Shown here one piece after another: positions 22,050 to 34,300 of a DNA stretch of 64,000 nt; position 1 is the first letter of the stretch, and each line of letters opens with the position of its first letter. The notes under the pieces were generated by a model that saw only the letters and a list, made by a program, of their open reading frames with translations, did no database searches and was not told the origin of the DNA. Source of the stretch: Bemisia tabaci (lineage: Eukaryota; Arthropoda; Insecta; Hemiptera; Aleyrodidae); the NCBI RefSeq assembly GCF_918797505.1, contig NC_092796.1, positions 56,698,851 to 56,762,850 of the forward strand, given 5' to 3'. The position numbers and the translations under genes were made by a program.

Positions 22050-24050
22050 AATAATAAAATTTAAACTTTATAATGATACATGACAGAAAGATATTACAAA
22101 TATTATCACAGCTGATTAATTTTTGACATAGAACAGTTGAATGGAACCCAATTGGCTAACTATACCAAGAACATATGAGAACAGGTAACCAAGGCTTAAG
22201 AAACAACAAACACAAAGACTGGGGCGTATCGGAGTGGTTTCAACTCGCTCCTTGACCAGGAAACGAAGATATTAAAAACCTCACGAGGATAATCTCACTT
22301 TTATTTGTTATCACGGGGGTCTAGGGATTTTGGTGCCCATGATTTTTACATATTTCTGTTTCAGGGAGTTGTACCCACCACAAAATGTCTCAGGCTTTGT
22401 TTATGTTTTTTGTTTTGTTTGTTTTGTTTTTTTTTTTCAGCCTAAGTAACCAGTTTTCTTGTTTACTTTTTCTGTAACTACACGGGTCCATACACAAGTC
22501 ATAAAGTATCTTTGGTGCATGCAAAATGATAATTTTCGATGGTACGAATAATTTTCTCCTTCTGTTCCATCATTAAATCTTCTTGATTTAATCTTCATTA
22601 ATACCACCACCATCGCGGCCACCAATAACTGCTTCGCCGCAAGTATAATCTGTGCTGAATTGAATTCACATTGAATCTTATTAGCAAAAAAAAAAAAAAT
22701 TATCGGCAGTTTAAAATATTTTTAGAAAATGAGGCTTGCAAAAACCTGTACAACTATTCCAGTCCATTAAAATGTAGCTTCAGCTTACCATTTGTGCGAG
22801 GAGGAACTCAGTTTGGAAGTATTTACAGAAGAAGACGGATTATAGTGTGCAGGAATTATCCAAGAAGTATGGTTACTCATTGCTATAAAATCACTCGGAG
22901 TGTTCACAAAAATCCACGCAATTCACAAAGTTAAGCTCAGGGCAATTCGTGTTCTTAAAAATTGTGTGCGTAAATTATTAGAAAAAAAAAGGTTCTTCTT
23001 AAAACTAAAGCAGTAAAATTTTTTTAAAAAAAAAAACACTGAAATTTGCCGATACGTGTACGGATCTCTTCTACCTTTTTTTGTCACACAATAAGCACGG
23101 CCAAGATGAGATACGCCACCATTAAATCGTTTCCGCTCAGTTTCTTTCGTACATGTCTTTTTCTCACATAATTCTAGTAAACTTGTCGGTGCGGTGAATT
23201 TTGATTTACAATTAGATTTGGATTGGCTGTGGCACTTGGCGCTGCTATGAGCGCAAGAAAGGCCAAAGCGCCTTCAATTTCTCTGCATGCAACACGGATA
23301 CCTTCGAACGGAAAAAGTCACCTGCACTTCTCCAGTCTCCAGTTGTAGCAAATACATTCTATTTTACAATGTTTTAAAATTTATCTTTTCTCCTAGCTTT
23401 TTTTAGAAGGATGTTTGTAGGGTTTGCTGAGGTTGGCAACCTCATCAAAATGGAACACATTTATTCATTATGATGAGCATTTAGACTCCGATAGTGATTC
23501 AATTGACAGAAACGCCTTTTTCTCTCCATTTTTTAAATCTATTTCCATTTCTGTTAAGAAAGTGTATGACATTAGAACCAACTTGTGTCTTTAATTTGAA
23601 GGACTTGGTCCAGTTTTAATCAATTACAAGTCCACAGTCAAGCTTGAAAAATCACGAGACTATTTTTCAAGACTCTCAAGGAGGGAAAAAAGTCACTTGC
23701 ACAGTCATGCATACGTAGAGTAATAATACACTTCTATGCAAAAACTAGATTAACGTATGCTTCGATGGCGATCTTTCGTCTCTTGTTGTATTTCATCAAA
23801 GTAAAAGCAGCATAATCTATGCAAATAGTTTTGCGTAAAATAGTAATAGTTTAACGTAGAGTTTTTGCGTAAAATTTTTATATATTCAAAACCGTCATGC
23901 GCGACTCATGCATCAACTCGGCCGGTTTTCTAGCAATAAAATAAAATGTGGCTCGGATTTTCCGATATTTTAAATCGAGTTTCGTGTTTTTCCAGTTCCA
24001 CCTTCCACCATTCACTTGAAAAACCAGTGCCCCTCAAAAACCATTCAATA
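22050..24050. other. Convergent intergenic region: no gene seen
   Basis: AT-rich sequence between the 3' ends of genes 1 and 2 with homopolymer runs and short open frames lacking splice context. I see no clear repeat boundaries. Confidence 0.5.
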
Positions 24051-24054
24051 ATTG

Positions 24055-24298
24055 AGGAGCATGGGGGACAAGGCGCATAAGTGCAGTTTTTGCTTTCTCA
24101 AGAAATACGTGTTTAAAGTTTCTAAATTACATGAACCCTTATGGCAAAGAGGAGAAGAAACTCACTTTTTGATGCCTTAAAGTTGTGCTTTAGTCGTGAA
24201 TTTTTCACAGAATATACTTTCAAAGTAGTTTTAGTTGAGTTCATGAATACCTCAATTTTTCAAAAACTGCACTTTTGTGCCTTGTCTCCCAAGCCCCT
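24055..24298. mobile_element. MITE, GGCTTGGAGGACAAGGCGC family
   Basis: Left GGGGACAAGGCGCATAAGTG, right GTGCCTTGTCTCCCAAGCCC. Related copies are at 28317-28817 and 43684-43926, with a lone end near 8850. Confidence 0.8.
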
Positions 24299-24475
24299 CA
24301 ATTGATCCTCCCGAGGGTCAAGGTATTGCGGATATTTACATAGGCGCTGATACATACAAATTTACAGTGTTGCCTAATTGTCGTAAAACAATTAGTTAAA
24401 CCAATTTTTCTAAAAAAATCATCGTATGAAAGTTAAATTTTGTCTATTTTCTAGACACAAGGCTAGAACTGAGAG

Positions 24476-24648
24476 CAGAGGCGAAACGTGCATGAATGAT
24501 CGGTCATCGATACTTCCCGATTTGAAGTTGTGGTAAAGAATCGATTGTCAAGGTGTGCTTTGCAAACACCCTGTTCATTGATCCTTTCTCATAAGTTTGA
24601 ATGGCAAATCAATGGATATATTGCAAAGTACGCCACGCCACGCCACTG
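24476..24648. mobile_element. hAT-like MITE with perfect 8-bp target duplication, copy 4
   Basis: Ends CAGAGGCGAAACGTG and CACGCCACGCCACTG. Flanked by ACTGAGAG at 24468-24475 and 24649-24656. Confidence 0.88.
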
Positions 24649-24727
24649 ACTGAGAGTTATTAAATTGTGTAAGTGAGCCTCATATCAGAACTACGACAGA
24701 AAAAATTATTAGGTAGGTGACCCGGGT

Positions 24728-24762
24728 ATGTACATGTACATGTACATGTGGGGTACATGTCA
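24728..24762. repeat. TGTACA microsatellite
   Basis: ATGTACATGTACATGTACAT, a short self-complementary repeat. Confidence 0.85.
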
Positions 24763-25024
24763 TGTTGTTATTGGGCTAAGTGGGTATACGCTTGCAAGTG
24801 GCACGAAGAAAGATAAATACACTATCGAGAGGAAACCAGAAAATCTATCTTAAGTTATCATGCCACCAGCAACTCAAACGCCACTGGCCCTTCATTTTTC
24901 AATCGAGGATATCACAAGCTTTGAGATGTGCTCAAACACTTGCGTCTCGTTGAAAAAGTAGAGATACGCACCAGTAAATAAATTTAGCTACACCACAGTA
25001 AATCTGACAACAAATTTTGTAGGA

Positions 25025-25030
25025 TTTATT
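25025..25030 (-). terminator. Candidate poly(A) signal for gene 2
   Basis: AATAAA on the minus strand, 264 bp beyond the gene 2 stop. Placement is plausible but unproven. Confidence 0.4.
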
Positions 25031-25293
25031 AAAGTGAACTTATAAACAGTTGATAAAATTTGGAAACTTAATGAGAAAAAGAGGAACAAACATGCTGGAT
25101 CACAGGTCTGTGGGTATCTTCCACGTGCTGCGTTTGCGGATCACCCTTCGCTAAGTTGCAAACTGGTCGACTTCCAAAAGTAGCGGCATCCAGTATGATA
25201 TTGTGGCACAATTAAATTTATGGCAGCAATTTTCTATGAGCAATTATTTCACAAACTCTAAACCTGCATGCATGTGAGAAAATGAAAAATTAC

Positions 25294-25395
25294 TCAACGC
25301 ATTGTGAAAAAAAGATCTACTTCATGTGCACCAAATGCCCTATCCTGCAGGATCCAAGACGTTTCTTTGCGTCTTTTTTCGAAATCACGTGAGTA
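25294..25395 (-). CDS. Gene 2 last exon and stop
   Basis: Acceptor TTTTAATTTTCTCTAG, phase 0; 33 residues beginning YSRDFEKRRKETSW and ending in TGA at 25296-25294. Confidence 0.68.
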   Translation of the reverse strand, partial: YSRDFEKRRKETSWILQDRAFGAHEVDLFFTMR

Positions 25396-28300
25396 CTAGA
25401 GAAAATTAAAACGTGCATTTATAAAACAGAAAGAGATTATCTTTTTTCCACTTATATGATTGTGGCATACTTTGCTTAAGATTTTGACAAATCAAGTCCA
25501 AAGATAACGGATGAATAATTTAAATAAGCACGTACCCGTAAAATTCTGGCCATTAAATGTTATTAAGATTTTTAATTTTTTTTTTAAATTTTTTTTATTT
25601 TTTTATAGAAACCAACAGATTTTGTATTTGGCACCTCGTACTTGTGATGGAACGTTTTACATGTACTTTGACTCATCATAGAGAGAAAGTGTCAATTAAT
25701 TATCATTTATAATAGATAACAATAACTCATATATGACGATTTAATGCGTATTTATGTCATTCCTCCAGCATATCATGCACTGAAAATTGTGTCCTTCTTC
25801 AAACGCAACTAACAGTCAAGTTTGCAATTATTAACAGATAGTTATGCTAAAAGTTTAGTTCATACCTTTTGTTTGATTTTTTCCACTCTCTCACTCCGCA
25901 GTTCACCTGAGAGAACCTCAATTTTTTGATCTACCTCATAGACGTCCTTAACGATGGTGTCCTCCATCATCTAGAACGAGTATTTTTTTTTTCATTATGA
26001 ATATTCCAATTATCATAGACATACCACCACCAAAACCTCCCCCATCCAAAAGTTCCAAATGGCCGAAAATGGCACCACTGCTATTTGCACATGGATTTGC
26101 TTGAAACTCGGTATCGGGGGTATTTTGTTATTCTCGGGTCAAAATACCCCCAGATACCGAATTTCAGGTGAATCCATTGGCAAAAAAATCGAGTTTGTCA
26201 AATTTTCGGCCTTTTTGAGCCTAAACGGGTCGCCATTTTGAAAAATTAGGGTTTTTTTTGAAAATCTAACGTTAAATTCGTTTTTCTCGTGCCAAAATAC
26301 CCCCAGATACCGAGTTTCAAGCAAATCCATGTGCAAATAGCAGAGGTGCCAATTTTCGGCCATTTGGAACTTTGACCGGCCGCCATTTTGAAACGGTTTG
26401 AGATAATGACTTCCGGTTTGCGCGAAAAATTTTCTTTTTTATGCTCTTTCGAACGAGGTATCACAAAGGGGGTCTTCTCATTTGAAAATTAAAAGTTAGG
26501 GTCCGTAACCCCCCCAAAATGGGGCCCCCCCAAAATTTTGGGGGGGTCAAAAAGTAGCTCCCTTTGATCTAGGAACACCCTCCAAGTTTCAAATCTCTAC
26601 CTCAATTAGGTTAATGATGTGAGCTAGCACTAAAGATACCTCACTATGCAACCATGAACCATACTTACGAGCAATTTTCTTCCTCTTTCTGTATGAGTAA
26701 TAGAGGTCATTCTCGAATGATGTTCGCGGTGAAGCAACTTTAGAAGCAAATGTATTGTAAGAATTACCGATGCAGAATATCTAAAAGTTAGACTAAAGTA
26801 AAACTGGGTAAGATATCGATGGCCAATGAGCTAAACCACGCATCTCCATTGCGGTGTTTCAAAATCTTTGCTTCTATTTTATTTCTTCGAGGAGGAACAA
26901 GTCAACCATATACCTAGCTTGGAATTTTTACGGAATACTTATTTTGCTAAAGAAGAAACCCCAAGGAAGTTTTCTAGAAATTAAGTTGACTAGTTTCCAA
27001 AGGAAGCATAAAGTATGACAAGTCGGCGACGTAGGACGGAGAAACGTGGTTCCGCACTTTAGCCATAGATATGGAGCAGTAAGTTGTTTTTACAACTCAT
27101 GGTATAATTTCAATTGTCAAAGTTAAAAAATATTTTATTGCGGCCATTTTTAGCATCATTATCAGTTGCCTATGATGCCGCAAACTCTTTGGAGTGTCCC
27201 TCAAAAGAGTGTATGGACTCCAAAGAATTTTGGGCATGGGCATAAACAGCCATAAATTGTTCTACACATTTTATGAACCTTTTAGGTGTCACCATTGCTG
27301 TGTCCCTCTCCACTCCTACTTCAACAACAGTTGCCCTGACAATTACTCATGAGCTTTTCCAAAATTTTCAGGGCGAGTTTCGGGTGGACAAGTCTATTGT
27401 ATAACGGGCTCAGTTAGTCCAGTGACAAAACTGGAAACATGGATCGGAATAAATTTCAACTTTACGCTTCGCGGTAGGTTCATTGCCTATCTGAGTAAAT
27501 TGAAGGCGAACCTCAAGTGAACGATATCTCCGAATCGGTTCAATACAATCATGGGGCGAGATAATTTTATGCAATAAAATTGAAATAAGTTCCAATTTTT
27601 CATTGCATTTCAGATTGCCTATCTGCTCATTTTTTTGATTGTTTGTAATCGTCATTTATTGACCAAATACCTACTGTAAAAATATTGTTCATGATGAAAA
27701 AAAAAATCGCAATTTTATTTCAATATTGCCATTGCACCGTGCCGATAAGGTAATATTCTGTTAAATTGAATAACTTCAATCACGTTCACCTGATTAATCC
27801 ACTTGGCTAGTGCAGACACTCTTTTATGGAAGCTCTTGTACACTTCAGTCGCGTGTGAGTACCTTTCCCATATTTGCAGGTCGGTGTAAATATATTCAAG
27901 AATCTAAAAGAAAGAAAACAAGCTTGGTCATTTCAAATTTTAGTTATCAAGGCAGATGATGCCATCATGCTTTAAAAAAAGGAGATGGATTTTTACCTGA
28001 AGTATTGCTAAAATTTCTCTCGACGTACAATATGGAAATGAAACCGCTGGTAAAAGTGACTGCGCTGTTTGAACGTTCAAAGCTGCTTCTTGAATTGTAT
28101 TCCTAGTCTCTGTCGCGAGGGTAAATCGCGAGTCCGCAGACCTAGAAAGACGTTCAAAACCATTTTCAATGATACATAAAGAGTCAAATGACTTCATCGC
28201 AATGCGTGTTTACGCAGACATTGAATATCCATAACTAAACTCGAAAAAATATCCATTGCAACGTTTCAAAATATCATCGTTTCAAATATACTTCTTAGTT

Positions 28301-31300
28301 CATTAGCGTCCAATACATGAGAGACTTGGAGGACAAGGTGCGCTGTCTAGCGTATTTTTCGAGAGACGATATTATCGATCGGCAGTTCTGATGATAACTC
28401 TGGTTCCACAGAGAGATTCTGGTCATAAATTCGATCGAAAACATAATTATTTTCACTATGAGACTTACAAACAGTTGGCAACACGATTATATCATGAGAA
28501 CCAACTTCACAGTTGGAGTTATCGTAGGCAACACATAGTGCGCTGGCAAGCAGCGTTTACAGCGCCTTCGACGTCGAAGAGATACTTCAAACATTACACC
28601 GTTACGTTGAAAAAATTGAGAATTCAATGATTACAAGAAAAACTTGTCTCAATGCATGTTCGGTGAAAAATTCGCTCCTAAATTCCAATTTTTAAGCATC
28701 TGAAAGTCAGTTTGAACTTTCCTCCTGTCATAAGGATCCATGTAATTTCGAAACTTGAGACACGTATTTCTCGAAATAGCAAAAACTGCACTAATGTGCC
28801 TTGTCCTCCAAGCCCATCACATGTGTTCCAAATGAGCACTGCATTGGCTGATCCAGCAAATTGCCAACATTGCCTTAGCTCCATTTTAACCTATGGAAAT
28901 GTATCGATTCTTAGAGGGGTCAGGTGCTTCAACAAGAATCGGTTATTTAGCATAGGTTTACATAAAGGCAATTCAATGTTGCCAGATTGCTGGATCCGCC
29001 TCTCGAGCACTGAGATTCTTCGTCTCTGGTACTAAGTAACTGATTGGTCGTCAATGAAAAAAAAAATCTAATACTAAGGGGAAGGAGGGGGTATAGTGCT
29101 GTCTCATACACCCCTTTGAGGTTGAGGTATAGGGGAAGAGGAAATGGGAACATGAAGAAGGGGAAGGAAGGGTCAAAAACCGGAAAAGGGGTAAATTTAT
29201 TCTTGGAAAAAATGTCTGGCGTCATTAGAGGTCGGCCCCTGCTATTCAATTAAGTAAAAAAATTAAACCTACATTAGCTGGATTACATTTTGCAGTAAGG
29301 GACCACTATCTCTGGCTCCCCGTAAAAGCACATATCTGCATAGGGAAAGCAATGTCATGTATGTTGTTTCTAAAATGGGCCAGAAATAATGGTTCCTAAT
29401 TGAAAATTGTAATACATTTACAGTTGAGGTACGCTCTCATGCCCACGTCATTGTAGAGGGTCGCTAAATCAGGAGAGGATTCTATTTACATTTGAGGCCT
29501 TATATGTAACAATGGCGGATGTGAAAAATTACCTTTTAGAAACACGCTTAAAAAACTGTTTTGTTCACACACAAATTTAATATGTTTGGCTCTGGCATAA
29601 TGTAAAGATCTCGAAAATCACATCTCAAGTATTTTCTCAAAATTTTCTCGATGCCAAAACAGTTTTTTGAATGTGTTTCGAAAAGGTAATTTTTCACATC
29701 CGCTATTGTTACAGATAAGTCCTCATTCACCAAATGCGGGTATCTCTAGGGTTTTACATTTAAGCATTAGGTAATATTTCAATAATTATTGCTTACTTAC
29801 ACGGCACTTTGTAGGGCTAACCAACTATCAACGCCAGCGCTGGTAAGAACACTGGAGGCCTGAACAAGTTTGATCGCTTCCATCCATGTGAGCTCACCGC
29901 TGTAAAGCGTATCCCTGTAACTTCGTATTCGGTCTAGTTCTACTTCAGATCTAGATCCAGATGCACCGAGTCCCTCGACTGAAATTGATATCAATATATT
30001 TTAATCGAAATTATGAACGTTTATATTGACTTCAATAAAATTATATTGAATTGTATCACGTGGGGAGTTGTCGTTGGGGTTTTCAATAACTAGGGGGCTT
30101 AAACAAGAGTGTTGTTCGTCAGCAACCTTATTCGGACGGAGTTGAACAGAAAAAAACCAAGCCACATCGGGATCGAACCGAGAAAAAGAGGTTTCAGGCC
30201 CGGACTTAGGGCGTGTGCAGGGCGTGCGGCGCACACGGGCGCCAGCCTTTGGGGGGCGCCACGAAAGAAGAAGAGAGGGGAAAAAAAGGGGGAAAAGGAA
30301 AAGGAAAAAAAGGGAAGAAAGGACAAGGGGAAAAAAGGAAAAGGAAACAAGGTTGGGCAGTGAAAGCAAGGAAGAAGGGGGGAAATGGAAGGAAAAAGGA
30401 GGCAAGAAAAGTGAAAAGAGAGTCCGCGAGAAAGGGGGGGGAGGCATAAAAACCATAGACAAAATAAAAAGAGAATTGCCGTCTAAAGGTAAATTTTCAG
30501 GACAAAAACTCCACCTGGTCCATAGACGGTCAGGCGCCCCTTGACCCTAAATTTGCGGCTGTACAGAAATACAAGAGTAGGCATGTAGTAAGGGGGCGCC
30601 ATAAATCCATCGAACAGGAGCCGACATAGCATTTTAGGCCACGTCCGCCATCTTGGATTTGAGAATTTTCAAAAATCGACTAAAAATTTGAGTTTCCCGT
30701 TGAAAAGTACCCCTGATCCCGCGGTTCACAAAGCTCTAACGAACAGAAACGGAGGCCAGAACCGGGGCTCATTTTAGGCCACATCCAACATTTTGGAGTT
30801 GAGAGTTTTAAAAAATTGACTAAAAATTCGAGTTTTCCGTTGAAAAATACCGTGTGATACCGCGTTTCACAAGACTCGAACAAACAGAAACCGAGATAGC
30901 ATTTTAGCCCACGTCCGCCATCTTGAATTTGAGAATTTTAAAAAATGGACTAAAAATTCGAGTTTCCCGTCGAAAAATACCTCCTGACACTGAATTTCAG
31001 AAAAATCCATCGAACAGGGGCCGAGATAGCATTTTAAGCCATTTCGGATTTTCGAATTTTGAATTTTTTGAATTTTGACAGATTTTGATTTAAAACGCGT
31101 GATCCCCAAAATCGAAGCTCAGATTCGGATTCCTCGTAAAAAATCGATGCGATTTCATGTATCATACCCTGACACCGAATTTCAGGAGAATCCATCGAAC
31201 AGGAGCCGAGATGGCATTTTAAGCCACTTCAGTCATTTCGGATTTTTGAAGTTGAAAAATTTGACTTAAAACGCGTGATACCCAAAATCGAAGTTCAGAT

Positions 31301-34300
31301 TCGGATTCCTCGTAAAAAATCGATGCGATTTCATGTATCATACCCTGACACCGAATTTCAGGAAAATCCATCGAACAGGAGCCGAGATGGCATTTTAAGC
31401 CACGTCAGTCATTTCAGATTTTCGAATTTGGAAAATTTGACTTAAAACGCGTGATACCCAAAATCGAAGTTCAGATTCGGATTCCTCGTTAAAAATTGAT
31501 ATAATTTCATGTATCATACCCGAGCATAGCGTGAAGGAAAGAGACGTAACGTAGACATACTGATTCGAGCATATGAATCCAACGTGGCAACATGGGTAGT
31601 GCTCAGTGGGTCAGCGGAGGAGGAAGAATAAGAATTTATCGTGAGGAATTCCTCGCGACGAAACTGAACGTTAGCGCCGGCCGGCGCCTCCCCGTTCGGT
31701 TTCACTCGGGCGACCCGCGCGGCGGCGTAGTTCAAACGGGTAGTATGACAGAATCTATACGCGTCGTTAAACCTTTTTCCTTCACGCTATTTTAACATAT
31801 GATACATGAAATCTCATCAATTTTTCACGAGGAATCCGAATCTGAGCTTAGATTTTGGATATTACGCGTTTTAATCTATTTAAAATCGTAAGAGAAATTA
31901 CAGAATTGTCCTTGAAAATTGATCACACATTTAGTGTTTTTTTACGTCATTAAACCTCTTTCCTTCACGCTATTCTAAAATTTGATGCATGAAATCGCAT
32001 CAGTTTTTCACGAGGAATCCGAATCTGAGCTTAGATTTTGGATATTACGCGTTTTAATCTATTTAAAATCGTTGGAGAAATTACAGAATTGTCCTTGAAA
32101 ATTGATCACACATTAGTGATTTTTTACCCCGTTTTTCTTCTACGTTCACGTAATGAAATTAGATCAACAGTTGCCTCATCGACTAGTCTAGCCTAACCCC
32201 CCAGAATCGGTCTAAAGGGCGAACGATTTTATCAGATAAGATGTGCGGTCCTAGTTTCCGGGCAATTGCGGTTTGATGGAAGCTGCGATGAGGAGAAACG
32301 GAAGATATGCGAAACTCGGGCGGATATTAAGTGAGAAACCAGGTAGGGGAAAGGCTTTCTTCCCGAAAAGTTAGTGCTCGGGCCAACTTACATGGTCACT
32401 GGAGCATTGTATAGCAGGTTGTGGGAAACTATTTTTTTGCAGCAACAACCAATTGGATCGCATTTTGCAAAAAGGAACTAAGAGCATTTCAATGTTGCTG
32501 GGATTGTGCAACTTAGGTACATTCTTTGCAAAAAGTAAACTTTGCGACGGTAATTTTCGTCTTGAATTCATAGTTTATTGGAAGTAGAGGTGAAACTAGT
32601 TTAGATGATAGTTTATGTTTGCAAGGTTAGCGACATTGGAATGCTCTTGATTAAAGTTCGGCTCCTGCATAAGACTCGATGTAAAAGATAAACTTCAAGT
32701 TCAATTTCTGAAAAATTTGCTCCAACAAAAACTTTGAATTTTTGGCTATAGGTACCTGGTAGGCAGTGGTTAAATTCAAAACCACTCGTAACTCAATTTT
32801 TTCCAAAATGTGGGTTGATTCCTTTCTGCTTAGCTCAGTCCATTTAAAGTGTACCTTGAAAGATTTTGAGGGAATGGAAGAGGTGCTGTTCAGGAATGGG
32901 CGTCCCGCTAGGACGAGATGGCATCATCCTTTTTACTCCAGGTTTTGCTTAAATCTGGGATTCGATGGGCTTAGTTACTGATGTTGAATTACTAAGACAA
33001 ATTAAGTTATACTTATGGGTAGAATTCAAGCGGCTCGTGCTTATTCTGACCTAAAATAAGTTCCTGGTGTTCATACAGCCTCTGCAATCGCTGAACTTTC
33101 TCACTTAATTTAGTAATTTCGTCTTCGGTGTCCATTTTTTTTCTATTCAACAGGTACAATTGGTGAGTTTTAAGTGCCTGAAACAAAATCAAAATTGGCG
33201 ATCAAGGCAATCCCTGGTAAAAATTGGCGATAGGAGCTGCATTTCAAAATACCATAGGAGTTCTTATAGCCTACTAAAGATGGCTATTGAAAATCATATA
33301 GCTGATTGTAGAAAGCGGAGCAAATCATATAGCCGGGCTTTACGAGGCTATAAAAAAGTATACAGTCGGGCTATAGTTCCTATCGCCGGGCTTTACACTT
33401 TATCGCCATTGGCTATAAAAGGCTATAAGAAATTGTGTAGAAATTCGTGTGCTTTGGAAATCATTGAGTTTGATACGGAACCACCTGAATATTTACAAAA
33501 CACACATTATATTTTCCTTTAGAACATATTTTTTTTCATTAAGTAAAATGAGAATAGTCCATACAAAGTGAGCAAACATTTCAAAATCATGAGTTGAAAA
33601 ACGCTGACTCCGCGAGATTAAATATTGGAGCCTAACACAAAGCGGAGCGGAGACGCACTGGCGCCTACAAACCTAACAGGGATACTTCACGCATTGCGCA
33701 ACGCGTGAAGTATCCCTGTTAGGTTTGTAGGCGCCAATGCGCGTACAGCGCATCCGCCGCGCCGCGCCGCAGCGTACCGCGGCGCTTGAAGCAACTATTT
33801 CACATCACAGGTATTGCACAGTATCATCCGAAATTGTAGGCGCTCCAACATATTAGGAATGACAAGCATCCTTCAAAAGTACGGAGCTTTCCTCGCAAAA
33901 TAAATCAAGAAACTACGGCACAAAAAGAGAGCAGTAGTCCAAAAACTAACTAAGTCCTAGTATCCGTAATTAGTAACGTTTAGCATAAACTTTATCGTCT
34001 GGCTGTTGCTTAGTCGCCATCGGCAATAAAAGGCTATAAGAAATTGTACAGCCGCCTACAGAAGCTATTGGAAAGCTTACAGCCGGCTTTAGGTCTATAG
34101 CATTTCGGAACACACATTCTACAGCCAATTTTTACCAGGGATGTGTATCGAAACGAAGGTAAGTATTTACATCACACTTGAGAGACGGAAAATTTTATGA
34201 TTTTTGAATACAACTCCTTTCTATTTTTTTCTACAACCCCCTATCTCTCATATATATGAGGCCTTATCTGTAACAATGGCGGATGTGAAAAATTACCTTT

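Noticed and set aside
26059..26464. Three similar 60-74-residue frames
   Set aside because: They mirror one another because they lie on direct and inverted copies of one repeat.
30001..30544. Several 80-150-residue frames on both strands
   Set aside because: They arise from a polypurine tract and are Lys/Gly- or Phe/Pro-rich low complexity without splice context.
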